From positions 4,464,001-4,528,000 of the forward strand of contig NZ_BLPG01000001.1 of assembly GCF_011764445.1 (NCBI RefSeq): 64,000 nucleotides of DNA, in the 5' to 3' direction. This DNA is from Phytohabitans rumicis. GTDB taxonomy: Bacteria > Actinomycetota > Actinomycetes > Mycobacteriales > Micromonosporaceae. The notes below the pieces were generated by a model. It had not been told where the DNA came from. It was given only the letters and a program-made list of their open reading frames with translations, and did no database searches. Positions 17,751 to 26,759 of the stretch are shown here, in pieces. A program made the translations under genes and the position numbers. Numbering within the stretch: position 1 is the first letter of the stretch; every line of letters starts with the position of its first letter.

Positions 17751-18121
17751 CCGGGCCGCCGCAGCCGTCGTACCCCGAGGATGCCCAGTTGGACGGCGGC
17801 GAGGGCGGCGATCAGCGTGCCCACGACGTAGGCGGCCGCTGTCCAGGGGCGGCCGTCGGCCAGGAGCGTGCGCGTCTCCACCGCGTAGGTGGAGAACGTG
17901 GTGTAGCCGCCGAGCACGCCGGTGCCCAGGAAGGGCCGGGCCAGCCGGTGCGGGGGTGACAGTTCCGCGAGGGCTCCGATGAGGAGGCACCCGGTGACGT
18001 TGACGACCAGGGTGGCCAGGAAGTGCGGCCAGGCGAGGCCCACGCCGTAGCGGGCGGCGGCGCCGAGCGCGCCGCCGGCGGCGACCGCGGCGAGCACGTC
18101 CCAGCTGGCGCGGCGGGTCAT
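17747..18121 (-). CDS. crcB: Fluoride ion channel subunit CrcB/Fluc (first copy)
   Basis: 124-residue partner of the next crcB. Motifs are GGALGAAARYG, NVTGCLLIG and TTFSTYAVE. Its ATG at 18121 overlaps the stop codon of the upstream membrane protein gene by four bases. No fluoride riboswitch was recognised in the chain, and regulation appears to come from the promoter far upstream at the GGDEF-EAL gene. Confidence 0.93.
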   Translation of the reverse strand: MTRRASWDVLAAVAAGGALGAAARYGVGLAWPHFLATLVVNVTGCLLIGALAELSPPHRLARPFLGTGVLGGYTTFSTYAVETRTLLADGRPWTAAAYVVGTLIAALAAVQLGILGVRRLRRPG

Positions 18122-19317
18122 GCGGGCCGGCGCAGCGCGGGTGCCCAGGCCAGGAACGCTACGGGGTAGAGCAGGTACCCGAACCGGGTCGAGGGCATCA
18201 GCAGGATCGCGGCCAGCAGGCCGTACCCGCAGACGATCGTGGCGGCGGCGGCCGTGCGCGGCGGGCGGCGGGCGAGCCAGACGGCGATCGCCACGCCCGC
18301 GGCGGCGAGGAGCGCGCCGGCGATCACGCGGCCGCCGGGCAGGTTCGAGGCGATCAGGTAGCCGGGGAACGGGGACTGCGCAGGGCTGGTCACCACGCCT
18401 TCACCGAGCGGGAAGCGGATCACGTTGTCGACGAACGCGGTCGGATCGACCAGCAGCGCGGGCAGCAGGGCCGCCACGGGCAGGCCGATCGCGCCGGCGG
18501 CGAGCCGCGCCGCCGATCGCCGTCCGGCGGTGAGCGCGTGGACCAGCAGGACGAGCACGACCGGCCACGCGAAGAGCTTGAGCGCGGCGGCCGATCCCAC
18601 CGCGAGGCCCGCCGCGCCGTAACGCCCAGCGGCGCACAGGGCCAGAGCCAAGAGACACAGCGCGAGTACGGGTACGTCGTCGCCGCCGGTCGCCATGGTG
18701 AGCGGAACGAGCGGGAGTACGGCGGTGAGCTGCATCGCGCGCAGCAGCGCGTCCCCGCCTTGGAGCATGGATGCGGCGAGGCCGAGCGCGGCGATCGTCA
18801 CCACGGCGAACCAGATCCGCGCGTCCGTCCACCACACGTCCCCGACCAGCGCGCGCGGCAGCCCGAAGAGGGCCATGCCCGGCTGGTACGGCAGGTAGCC
18901 GAGCAGTTGCTCGCCCGGTGGCAGGGCGGCGATCGCGCCGCCCTCGAGGTACGGGGTGCCATGGTCGAGCAGGCGCTGCCCGCCGTGCTCGATGACGATC
19001 ACTTCTTCCTGCGCCCGGTCGGTGCGCCCACCGGCCCGCTGGACGGCCTGCACGACCATCGGCAGCAACGCGGTGGTGACGAACGCGAAGCCGGCCAGCA
19101 CCGTGCGTTCCCGCGTGCTCGGGGTGCGGCCGGTGAGGAGTTGGGTGCCGACGGCGAGCGCCGCGATCGCGTACCCGGATGCGGCGACCGCGCCCCATGC
19201 GCGGTGCGGCAGCAGCGTCGAGGTGTACGCGGTGATCACGGCGAACGCCGCCGAGAGGCCGTAAAGGGCCAGGTCAGCGGCGAGCGTCCGGGTCTTGGTG
19301 GCGGCCGCGACAGTCAC
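18118..19317 (-). CDS. Polytopic membrane protein, GT87/GT-C-like
   Basis: 399 residues with about ten hydrophobic segments and a loop containing EHGGQRLLDHGTPYLEGG, reminiscent of the acceptor loop in GT87-type mannosyltransferases. The C-terminus has MPSTRFGYLLYP. GTG 19317 overlaps the upstream GGDEF-EAL stop codon (GTGA), arguing for translational coupling. The true start could also be upstream in the overlapping frame, but the GTGA junction is the simplest reading. Enzymatic role not established. Confidence 0.72.
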   Translation of the reverse strand: MTVAAATKTRTLAADLALYGLSAAFAVITAYTSTLLPHRAWGAVAASGYAIAALAVGTQLLTGRTPSTRERTVLAGFAFVTTALLPMVVQAVQRAGGRTDRAQEEVIVIEHGGQRLLDHGTPYLEGGAIAALPPGEQLLGYLPYQPGMALFGLPRALVGDVWWTDARIWFAVVTIAALGLAASMLQGGDALLRAMQLTAVLPLVPLTMATGGDDVPVLALCLLALALCAAGRYGAAGLAVGSAAALKLFAWPVVLVLLVHALTAGRRSAARLAAGAIGLPVAALLPALLVDPTAFVDNVIRFPLGEGVVTSPAQSPFPGYLIASNLPGGRVIAGALLAAAGVAIAVWLARRPPRTAAAATIVCGYGLLAAILLMPSTRFGYLLYPVAFLAWAPALRRPA

Positions 19318-21866
19318 GCGGGCAAGTGTGGCAGACGGTCCGACTTGCGGCTGGCACGGCGGTTGGGTGACAGGCGGATGACCGAGCCTTCGTCGTGCAG
19401 CGCGGGCGCGAGCGTGCCGGGACGGCCGCCGGAGCCGCGGTGCAGGGCGGCGAGCAGGCGGGCGGACGGCATCGGGCGGGCGAAGAGGTGGCCCTGGCCG
19501 GCGGTGCAGCCCATCTCCCACAGGGCCCGGCGCTGCGGCTCGCTCTCCACGCCCTCGGCGACCACGACCAGGTTGAGGCTGCGGCCGAGGTCCAGTGTGG
19601 ACCGGATGACCGCCGCCGACTCGGCCGACGTCTCCATGTCCCGGACGAACCCGCGGTCGATCTTCAGCTCGTGTACGGGGATCCGGGACAGCACCGACAG
19701 CGAGGAGTACCCGGTGCCGAAATCGTCCAGGGCCAGTCGTACGCCCGCGTCCCGCAGCTGGCCGAGCACCTGGTCGACCACCTCGAGCTGGCTGATCGTG
19801 AGGGTCTCGGTCAGCTCCAGGAAGAGCCGGTCGGGTGGCAGGTCATGGGCGCGCAGGCGGGCCACGACGGCGCTCGGGAAGCGCGGGTCGAGGAGGCTGC
19901 GTGGCGACACGTTGACGGCCACCGGCAGGTCGAACCCGGCGTCGCGCCAGTCCCCGGCCGCGATCAGCGACTGGTCGAGCACGGCGTCCGCGAAGGCGGG
20001 CAGCAGGCCGGAGCGTTCGACGGTCTCCAGGAAGCGCAGCGGGTCGAGGTTGCCGCGGTCCGGGTGGCGCCAGCGGGCGAGCGCCTCGGCGGCCACCACC
20101 TCGCCGGTGGCGAGGTCGACGATCGGCTGGAAGTTGACCGTGAACTCGTGCTGCGTGAGCGCCCGCGGCAGGTCGCCACCCAGGGCGAGCCGGCCCACGT
20201 CGGCGGTGTCCCGCGCCCGCGCGTACGTCGCGGTGCGCTGACCCGACCGCTTGGCCTGGTACATCGCCACGTCGGCCCGGCGCAGCAGCTCGGGCATCCC
20301 GCCGCTGCCCGGCGCGACCGCGATGCCGCCGCTCGCCTCCACGCTGATCCGCATCCCGTCGATCGCGATGGGCTCGTGCAGGGCGGCGAGCAGCCCTTCG
20401 GCCCGGTGGGCGGCGATGGCGGGTGCCGGCAGTCCGGTGATGAGCACCGCGAACTCGTCGCCGCCCAGCCGCGCGACCATGTCGTCGGTGCGGGCCTCGC
20501 GGCGGAGCCGGCCGGCGACCTCGATCAGCACCCGGTCGCCGGCGGCGTGACCGAGCGTGTCGTTGACCTCTTTGAAGTGGTTGAGGTCGATCAGGACGAG
20601 CGCGGTGACCCCGTCGGCGTGCCGGTTGGCGAGCAGCTCGGTGCCGTGTTCGAGGAGCTGCCGGCGGTTGGCCAGGCCGGTGAGGGCGTCATGGGCGGCG
20701 GCTCGGGCGTGCTCGGCGGCGACCCGGGTCAGCTCCTCGTACGCGGAGGCGTTGCGGACCGCGGTGCAGAGCGCGGAGGTGAACGTGCGCAGCGTGTACT
20801 GCTCCCGCTCGGACAGCTTCACCGGACCGCGGAAGCGCAGCCGCAGCTCGCCGACGTCGGCGGTGCCGTCGTGCCCTTCCAGGGCGGTGAGGATGACCGA
20901 GCCGGTCGTGGCGGGCGCACCGGCGACGGAGCCGTCGTACGTGACGCCATCGGCGTTGCCGCGGACCAGCCGGGGCCGGCCATGCAACTCCACTTCGACC
21001 TCGTCGACGGAGAAGAGCTCGGAGGCCCGGATGACCGCGCTGGTGAGTACGGCGTCGAGGTTGACGTCGTTGAGCGCGTCGGTCGTCTGCGCCAGCCGCT
21101 GCCACGCCTTGCGTTCCTCACGGCTGCGAAAACGCGCCGAGTACGCGAGATGAAGGCTCACCACCAGGGGCGGCACCGCTAAGAGCAGGAGGCTGTCGAC
21201 CTGGAGGAGGACCAGGGAGCAGAGCGCCACCAGAAACCGTACGGCCCAGCCAACGAGCCGCAGGTCCCAGTTGGCGCGAAAATGTTGCAGGACCTTGGTG
21301 CGGGTGGCGAGGGCGATCACGGGTATCGCGAGCACCTCGTCGAGGAGCGCGGCCGTGATGTACGCGGCGGCCAACGGGCCGGCCATCGCGTCGAGGCTCT
21401 CTGGCGGCCAATGCCAGTCCAGCAGGCCAAGCGTAACGCCGGCTCCCCCCGCCACCAGCATGTTCTTGCCGATGGCGAAGAACATCTTGATCGAAGCCAT
21501 CCGTCTCGCGACGGATACGGCCACGCCAATGCCGGTGCACAGCACGACCCATGACACGGGCGCGATGGCCAGGCCGATCACGATGGCCGTCTCGGTCCAC
21601 GAGATGTAGTGGGTGCCCGACCGGATCCGGATCGGCGCCTTGACGGTGATGCCAACGGCGATCAAGAAAATCAGCAGCACCACGGTCGCGGCGTCGCGAA
21701 GTGAGTCGGGCGGCTCGATGATGGTGTGGTACGTCGCGGAGATTCCGACTAATCCGGCAAAAACGACGACGAGACCGACGAGCAGCAAGAGCCGCCGATC
21801 GGTCCCAGTGTCGCGTCGCTCCGTCTGAACCACGATCGTCCTTGGCGCACCCGGTGGATGAGTCAC
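19314..21866 (-). CDS. Membrane-bound GGDEF-EAL cyclic-di-GMP protein
   Basis: 850 residues. About eight hydrophobic segments (residues 25-235) form an N-terminal sensor, then a GAF-like region, a GGDEF diguanylate cyclase domain with intact RLGGDEFAV, and an EAL phosphodiesterase domain. The EAL domain has EALARW, NVSPRS, LELTET, DDFGTGYSS, KIDRGFV and AEGVE. Both catalytic motifs are intact, so either activity is possible. It heads a chain of five overlapping minus-strand genes. A palindrome about 85 bases before the start (21951-21985) is a possible operator. Confidence 0.95.
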   Translation of the reverse strand: MTHPPGAPRTIVVQTERRDTGTDRRLLLLVGLVVVFAGLVGISATYHTIIEPPDSLRDAATVVLLIFLIAVGITVKAPIRIRSGTHYISWTETAIVIGLAIAPVSWVVLCTGIGVAVSVARRMASIKMFFAIGKNMLVAGGAGVTLGLLDWHWPPESLDAMAGPLAAAYITAALLDEVLAIPVIALATRTKVLQHFRANWDLRLVGWAVRFLVALCSLVLLQVDSLLLLAVPPLVVSLHLAYSARFRSREERKAWQRLAQTTDALNDVNLDAVLTSAVIRASELFSVDEVEVELHGRPRLVRGNADGVTYDGSVAGAPATTGSVILTALEGHDGTADVGELRLRFRGPVKLSEREQYTLRTFTSALCTAVRNASAYEELTRVAAEHARAAAHDALTGLANRRQLLEHGTELLANRHADGVTALVLIDLNHFKEVNDTLGHAAGDRVLIEVAGRLRREARTDDMVARLGGDEFAVLITGLPAPAIAAHRAEGLLAALHEPIAIDGMRISVEASGGIAVAPGSGGMPELLRRADVAMYQAKRSGQRTATYARARDTADVGRLALGGDLPRALTQHEFTVNFQPIVDLATGEVVAAEALARWRHPDRGNLDPLRFLETVERSGLLPAFADAVLDQSLIAAGDWRDAGFDLPVAVNVSPRSLLDPRFPSAVVARLRAHDLPPDRLFLELTETLTISQLEVVDQVLGQLRDAGVRLALDDFGTGYSSLSVLSRIPVHELKIDRGFVRDMETSAESAAVIRSTLDLGRSLNLVVVAEGVESEPQRRALWEMGCTAGQGHLFARPMPSARLLAALHRGSGGRPGTLAPALHDEGSVIRLSPNRRASRKSDRLPHLPA

Positions 21867-21950
21867 CGTAGCGTACTTCGGCGAGGCGTGGTTGGTCTTA
21901 AGTGTCTAGCCCCATTCGTTGCCGCGCATGACGTCTCCCTCGCCATAGAT

Positions 21951-21985
21951 GCACATGGCGCGAATTTGTTTGGCGCGCTATGTGC
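21951..21985. promoter_or_regulatory. Imperfect palindrome upstream of the GGDEF-EAL gene
   Basis: GCACAT-GG-CGCG and CGCG-CT-ATGTGC are arranged around an 11-base spacer. The dyad lies about 85 bases before the start at 21866, suitable for an operator. No regulator can be assigned. Confidence 0.35.
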
Positions 21986-22497
21986 GGATCCGACCCCCGT
22001 CTTGCTGTGAAGGAGCCTAAGGTAGACGTCGCGCGTTAAGTACTAATTAGTGTCCCAATGCGCAGTATCAGTAACTATGGCCTGAATTGTCACGCCTAGT
22101 TCGCAAGCGTGAACGCAGCGCAATCGCTCAACTGAGAAGAGCGTTTCTTCCGCATCTACAGTTACGCGGATTGTTACAAGATGGAAGACTCGATCTTGTA
22201 GATCACCTGATCACGTGGCGTCGCGCCCCCAAGTTGTACCAACCCGGAAGCCGCCCGATACGCACGTTGTGGGGCACATCTCAGCCGCTTGAGCGCCTGA
22301 TCTGTCGCCAATTTGATCAGATTGCTAAAACCCTTCAATCCACCGATGGCCCAATTCGCACGACTGTTCCCCTGCAACGGGACATAAATGCAACGCGCAG
22401 GGTCGAAGTTCTTCCCGTCACTCGGTTACCCGGCCTCCTTGGTGGCCGACACTATATCGATCCTCCTCTCTGGGAGACAACGGTGTCAGGAGTGGAA

Positions 22498-22524
22498 AAG
22501 GAGCGGTCACCGGGGGCGCTCCTT
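22498..22524 (+). promoter_or_regulatory. Hairpin immediately upstream of moaC
   Basis: AAGGAGCG (22498-22505) pairs with CGCTCCTT (22517-22524) across an 11-base loop, 30 bases before the moaC start. It may be a leader element. It does not match the molybdenum cofactor riboswitch as far as I can see. Confidence 0.3.
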
Positions 22525-22554
22525 CCCCGGGTTGCGGGGGCATAGGCTCGCCTC

Positions 22555-23046
22555 GTGACGCATTCCGCCCATCTCACCCACGTCGACGAGGCCGGCGCCG
22601 CCCGCATGGTCGACGTATCGGCCAAGTCGGTGTCGGTACGCCGAGCGGTCGCCGCCGGACGGCTCCACACCACGCCCGAGGTCCTTGACCTGCTGCGCCG
22701 CGACGGCCTGCCGAAGGGCGACGCGCTCGCGGTCGCCCGGATCGCGGGCATCATGGGCGCCAAGCGCACGCCGGACCTCGTACCGCTGTGCCATCCGATC
22801 GCGCTGCACGGCGTCACCGTCGACTTCGAGCTCACCGGCGACACGGTCGAGATCACCGCGAGCACCAAGACGGCGGACCGGACCGGGGTGGAGATGGAGG
22901 CGTTGACGGCGGTGGCCGCCGCCGGGCTCGCCCTGGTCGACATGGTCAAGGCCGTCGACCCCGCCGCCTCCATCGAGGGGGTACGCGTGCTGCGCAAGGA
23001 GGGCGGCAAGACCGGAGATTGGGTACGCCCCGAGGACCGGCCGTGA
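22555..23046 (+). CDS. moaC: Cyclic pyranopterin monophosphate synthase MoaC
   Basis: 163 residues. With MoaA, it converts GTP to cyclic pyranopterin monophosphate, the first stage of molybdenum cofactor synthesis. Motifs: RMVDVSAK, KGDALAVARIAGI, LVPLCHPIALHG, EMEALTAVAAAGL and the DMVKAVD active-site stretch. GTG 22555 is chosen. It is first in the moaC-mog-moeA-moaE run; its partner moaA lies 22 kb away at 44574-45593. Confidence 0.96.
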   Translation: MTHSAHLTHVDEAGAARMVDVSAKSVSVRRAVAAGRLHTTPEVLDLLRRDGLPKGDALAVARIAGIMGAKRTPDLVPLCHPIALHGVTVDFELTGDTVEITASTKTADRTGVEMEALTAVAAAGLALVDMVKAVDPAASIEGVRVLRKEGGKTGDWVRPEDRP

Positions 23047-23513
23047 TCCGGGCCCGGGTGGTGGTGGCCTCCAACCGGGCGGCCGCCGGGGTGTACGCCG
23101 ACACGAGCGGGCCGCTGCTCGTCACCGGCCTGCGGGAGCTCGGCTGCGAGGTGGACGAGCCGGTGGTCGTACCCGATGGGGATCCGGTCGGGGAGGAGTT
23201 GCGCCGCGCGGTCGCCGATCGCATCGACGTCGTGCTGACCAGCGGCGGCACCGGCATCACGCCGACGGACCGGACGCCCGACGTGACCCGGGCGGTGCTC
23301 GACTACGAGATCCCCGGCATCGCCGAGGCGATCCGGGCGTACGGCCGGGCCAAGGTCCCGACCGCCGCGCTCTCCCGTGGACTGTCGGGGGTCGCCGGCC
23401 GGACGCTGGTGGTCAACCTGCCCGGCTCCACCGGCGGGGCACGTGACGGGCTCGCGGTGCTGGGGCCGCTCCTCGCGCACGCGGTGGATCAACTCCGCGG
23501 CGGCGACCACTGA
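23043..23513 (+). CDS. mog: Molybdopterin adenylyltransferase (Mog/MoaB family)
   Basis: 156 residues with the MPT-binding motif TSGGTGITPTD, followed by SRGLSGVAGRTLVVNLPGSTGG. The family adenylates molybdopterin before molybdate insertion. GTG 23043 overlaps the moaC stop by four bases. Whether to call it mogA or moaB cannot be settled from sequence alone. Confidence 0.93.
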   Translation: MIRARVVVASNRAAAGVYADTSGPLLVTGLRELGCEVDEPVVVPDGDPVGEELRRAVADRIDVVLTSGGTGITPTDRTPDVTRAVLDYEIPGIAEAIRAYGRAKVPTAALSRGLSGVAGRTLVVNLPGSTGGARDGLAVLGPLLAHAVDQLRGGDH

Positions 23514-23537
23514 CCGGTGCGGCGATAGGCTCAGCGG

Positions 23538-24755
23538 GTGACGACTAAGACGGTGCCGGTCGGCTGGGTGCAGGCGCGGTCACGGGTGTATTCGGCCGGT
23601 CTGGCCGCCGCGCCGCCGGCCGTCGCCGTGCCGCTGGGCGAGGCGGACGGGCACACGCTGGCCGAGCCGCTGACCACGCTGACCGACCTGCCCGCGTTCC
23701 CGACGTCCAGCGTGGACGGTTGGGCGGTGCGGGGTCCGGGACCGTGGCGGGTCGTCGGCCGGGTGCTGGCCGGGGGCAGCCCGCCACCGCTGGACGAGGA
23801 CGGCACCACAGTGGAGATCGCCACCGGCGCGATGCTGCCGGCCGGGGTGACCGCCGTGCTCCGGATCGAGGAGTCGACGCGCACCGGGGGCCTGGTGATC
23901 GGCACGCCGCGCGCCCAGCCCGAGTGGCGCGCGCCCGGTGAGGAGGCCCGGCGCGGCGAGGTGCTGCTGCCGGCCGGCGCCGCCGTCAACCCCGGCGTGG
24001 TCGGCCTCGCGGCGTCCTGCGGTTACGACACGTTGTCCGTACGCCGGCCGCCGAAGGCCGCCGTGCTGGTCTTCGGCGACGAGCTGCTGACCGCCGGCCT
24101 GCCGGGCGCCGGGCGGGTCCGCGACGCGCTGGGCGTGCCGGTTCCGGCCTGGCTGCGCCGGTTCGGTGCGGAGTCGGGCCCGTTCGTCGGCCCGGTCGAG
24201 GACACCCTCGGCGCGCACGTGTCGGCCATCCAGAAGGCGTTGGAGAAGGCCGACCTGGTGTGCACCACCGGCGGCACGATGCGCGGACCCGTCGACCACC
24301 TGCACCCCGCCCTGGAGGAGCTCGGCGGGGAGTACGTGGTGAACAGCGTCGCCGTACGGCCCGGTTTTCCGATGCTCGTCGCCACCGTGCCCGGCCCGGA
24401 CGGGCGGCCCCGCTTCCTCGCCGGCCTGCCGGGCAACCCGCAGTCCGCCATCGTGGCGCTGGTCTCGCTCGTTGCGCCGCTGCTCGCCGGCCTGCACGGC
24501 CGGCCCGAGCCGGCACTGCCGCAGGTCACCCTGGTGGAGGCGGTGCCGGGTCGCGGCGACTACACCCACCTGGCGCTGGTGCGGGTCGACCCGGTCGACC
24601 GCACGGCCCATCCGGTACGGCACGTCGGCTCGGCCATGCTCCGCGGCCTCGCCCAGGCGGACGGGTTCGCGGTGATCGCGCCGGGCACCACGGGTGAGCC
24701 GGGGGCGGTGGTTCCCTTCGTACCCCTGCCGCTCTTGAACGGAGAACGGCCATGA
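23538..24755 (+). CDS. moeA: Molybdopterin molybdenumtransferase MoeA-like
   Basis: 405 residues. The MoeA order is kept: SSVDGWAVRG near residue 57, EIATGAMLPAGVTAV near 95, and a MPT-binding-like domain with a CTTGGT motif and LAGLPGNPQSA. The usual sequence after TTGG, GVSxGDYD, is replaced by TMRGPVDHLHP, so the conserved Gly-Asp pair is altered; catalysis may differ or this may be a divergent paralogue. GTG 23538 follows mog by 24 bases. The end overlaps moaE by four bases. Confidence 0.88.
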   Translation: MTTKTVPVGWVQARSRVYSAGLAAAPPAVAVPLGEADGHTLAEPLTTLTDLPAFPTSSVDGWAVRGPGPWRVVGRVLAGGSPPPLDEDGTTVEIATGAMLPAGVTAVLRIEESTRTGGLVIGTPRAQPEWRAPGEEARRGEVLLPAGAAVNPGVVGLAASCGYDTLSVRRPPKAAVLVFGDELLTAGLPGAGRVRDALGVPVPAWLRRFGAESGPFVGPVEDTLGAHVSAIQKALEKADLVCTTGGTMRGPVDHLHPALEELGGEYVVNSVAVRPGFPMLVATVPGPDGRPRFLAGLPGNPQSAIVALVSLVAPLLAGLHGRPEPALPQVTLVEAVPGRGDYTHLALVRVDPVDRTAHPVRHVGSAMLRGLAQADGFAVIAPGTTGEPGAVVPFVPLPLLNGERP

Positions 24756-25159
24756 TCGAAATTTCCACCGAACCGCTGGACGTCGCGGCCCACGAGGCGG
24801 CCGTCGCCGGCCCTCGGGCCGGCGCGGTGGTGTCGTTCCAGGGCGTGGTGCGCGACCACGACCACGGGCGCGCGGTGACCAAGCTGGAGTACGAGGGGCA
24901 CCCGAGCGCCGAGCGGGTGCTCCGCGAGGTGGCGGCGGAGATCGCCGCCGACCCCGAGGTGTACGCGGTCGCCGTCTCGCACCGGATCGGGCCGCTGGAG
25001 ATCGGCGACGCCGCGCTGGTGGCCGCGGTGAGCACGGCCCACCGCGCGGCGGCCTTCACGGCCTGCGCCCGCCTCGTCGACGAGGTGAAGGCGCGGTTGC
25101 CGATCTGGAAGCGTCAGATCTTCGCCGACGGCACCGAAGAGTGGGTCAACTGCCCCTGA
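24752..25159 (+). CDS. moaE: Molybdopterin synthase catalytic subunit MoaE
   Basis: 135 residues with FQGVVRDHDHGRAVTKLEYEGHPSA and the catalytic LPIWKRQIFADGTEEWVN near the C-terminus. It transfers sulfur from MoaD (44330-44572) to cyclic pyranopterin monophosphate. ATG 24752 overlaps the moeA stop. Its 3' end overlaps the convergent GT87 gene by 46 bases. Confidence 0.96.
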   Translation: MIEISTEPLDVAAHEAAVAGPRAGAVVSFQGVVRDHDHGRAVTKLEYEGHPSAERVLREVAAEIAADPEVYAVAVSHRIGPLEIGDAALVAAVSTAHRAAAFTACARLVDEVKARLPIWKRQIFADGTEEWVNCP

Positions 25160-26622
25160 CCGTCCGTGTTGCGCGGGCGCACGAGGCGGCGGTGCTCGGC
25201 CGCGAACGCGGGAGCGTAGAACGCCGGCTCGGCGCCTGGCCGCCACGGCAGGGCCGCGACGAGCACGATCAGCGCGAGGGCGAGCGAGTTCTCCATCAGC
25301 GCGCCCCACAGCCCATCGGCGTAGTGCGAGACCTCCGGGAGCCGGTGCTCGTACGGCCAGATCGGCGACACCACGAAGAGCACGAAGAGGCCGGCCGCGG
25401 CGGCGGCGTGCCGTACCCCGGTGAGCGCCGGGAACCAGATCGGGCTGCGCAGGCCGGTCATGCCCGACAGGCCGGAGCCGCCCGACGATGATCCGCCGCG
25501 GCGGGTCAGGCCCTGGCTGGCCGCGCGGCGCCGCAGCGCCCCGTCGGCGAGCACCAGGATGGCCGGGATCACGAAGACCAGGTGGTGCGACCAGGAGATC
25601 GGGCTGATCACGTTGGCGGTGAGGCCGACCAGCACGAACGCGGTCAGCTCGTCGCCGTCGGCGTGCGAGTGCGCCGCCCGGGACAGGCCCACCGCCAGGA
25701 TCAGCAGCGAGAACGTCAGCCAGAGCAGGCCGGGGGCCTCGACCGAGTCGTACATCCGGGCGAGCACGCCGGCGAGCGACTGGTTGGGCGTCATGTCCGC
25801 CGCACCCACCCGCTCGGTCTGCCAGAGCACGTGGGTGAAGTACGTCATCGACTCGTGCCCGGCCACCGCGAAGGTCGCGACGGTGGTGCCGACGGCGGTG
25901 CCGACCGCGGTGAGCGCGACCCGCCACTGCCGGGTGACCAGCAGATAGACGATGAACAGCGCCGGCGTGAGCTTGATCGAGGTGGCCAGGCCGATGCCGG
26001 CCCCGGCCCAGGCGCCGCTGTAGAAGAACCGGGCGAGCTGGGTGCGTCCGGCCCGCACGCGCGGGTTGGCCCGGCCCCGGGCCCGCCAGCGCAGCGCCAC
26101 CAGGTCGGCCATGATCAGCGCGAAGAGGAGCAGGTTGACCTGCCCGTACCCGAGGGTTTCGCGGACCGGTTCGGTCGCCGTGGCGAGCGCGGTGGCCACC
26201 CCGACGACGAACCACAGGGACCAGCCGTAGCGGCGGGCGATCGGGCTCAGGAGCGCGGCCAGCACGACGGCGAGCGCCGCGAGGCTAGCGACGATGTTGA
26301 CGAACCCGGCCGCACCCACTGGCAGCGGGGCCATGGGCAACATGGCCAAGCCCGCGAACGGCGGATACGTGTATCCGAGTGTCGTGCCCGGCGCGATGAA
26401 CGCGTAGAGCTCGTTGCCGCTCGCCCACCAGACCACCGCGCCGTGGTAGATCTTCATGTCGAAAAAGTCGTAAAAGCGCCCATACGCCTGGATGGCAAGC
26501 CACGCAGCGTAGAAGACACCGGCCACTATGCCGATCCGTACGACCGTCCAACTGTCGATACCACGAAGTACACGGCGGACTGGGGCGAAGCGGCCCATCC
26601 GTCTCCCGACGGTCGCCGGCAT
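25114..26622 (-). CDS. GT87-type membrane mannosyltransferase
   Basis: 502 residues with about ten transmembrane segments; the GT87 signature loop reads YTYPPFAGLAMLP (about residues 100-112), preceded by FFDMKIYHGAV with an acidic residue at the membrane face. Such enzymes use polyprenyl-phosphate mannose in actinobacterial envelope glycans. ATG 26622 is chosen, with GGGGGTGG upstream; ATG 26598 is an alternative, and the frame stays open to 26736. The 3' end overlaps moaE in the opposite orientation. Confidence 0.86.
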   Translation of the reverse strand: MPATVGRRMGRFAPVRRVLRGIDSWTVVRIGIVAGVFYAAWLAIQAYGRFYDFFDMKIYHGAVVWWASGNELYAFIAPGTTLGYTYPPFAGLAMLPMAPLPVGAAGFVNIVASLAALAVVLAALLSPIARRYGWSLWFVVGVATALATATEPVRETLGYGQVNLLLFALIMADLVALRWRARGRANPRVRAGRTQLARFFYSGAWAGAGIGLATSIKLTPALFIVYLLVTRQWRVALTAVGTAVGTTVATFAVAGHESMTYFTHVLWQTERVGAADMTPNQSLAGVLARMYDSVEAPGLLWLTFSLLILAVGLSRAAHSHADGDELTAFVLVGLTANVISPISWSHHLVFVIPAILVLADGALRRRAASQGLTRRGGSSSGGSGLSGMTGLRSPIWFPALTGVRHAAAAAGLFVLFVVSPIWPYEHRLPEVSHYADGLWGALMENSLALALIVLVAALPWRPGAEPAFYAPAFAAEHRRLVRPRNTDGQGQLTHSSVPSAKI

Positions 26623-26759
26623 GGCGTGGCCACCCCCGTACCAATGTCGTAATACCCACCCAGGTCCGCCTAGAAGCCTAGAACGGCCTGTCACTCCAAC
26701 CCCTCCTGCGTTACCCGACCGTGTCCGATCCCACACTGGTTCGCGACATTTCCAACCGG

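Larger units (their letters stand above)
21867..22554. other. AT-richer intergenic region without a supported gene
   Basis: About 690 bases between the divergent GGDEF-EAL and moaC genes, clearly lower in GC than the flanks. A 152-codon open frame (22087-22545) exists, but its codon use is unlike neighbouring genes and no motif is recognisable. The region contains one imperfect palindrome (21951-21985) and a hairpin just before moaC. No tRNA, known riboswitch or insertion sequence was recognised. It may be a promoter region plus a degraded insertion. Confidence 0.4.

Noticed and set aside
17409-18121. Fluoride riboswitch controlling the crcB genes
   Set aside because: The genes overlap their upstream neighbours by four bases, leaving no leader, and no such motif was seen.
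21867-22010. Cyclic-di-GMP riboswitch before the GGDEF-EAL gene
   Set aside because: The expected GEMM-type conserved bases were not found; only a simple dyad is present.
22087-22545. A 152-codon frame before moaC
   Set aside because: Codon use is unlike genes of this organism and no motif is recognisable; treated as non-coding.
22440-22554. Molybdenum cofactor riboswitch before moaC
   Set aside because: There is only a single short hairpin, without the multi-helix conserved core.
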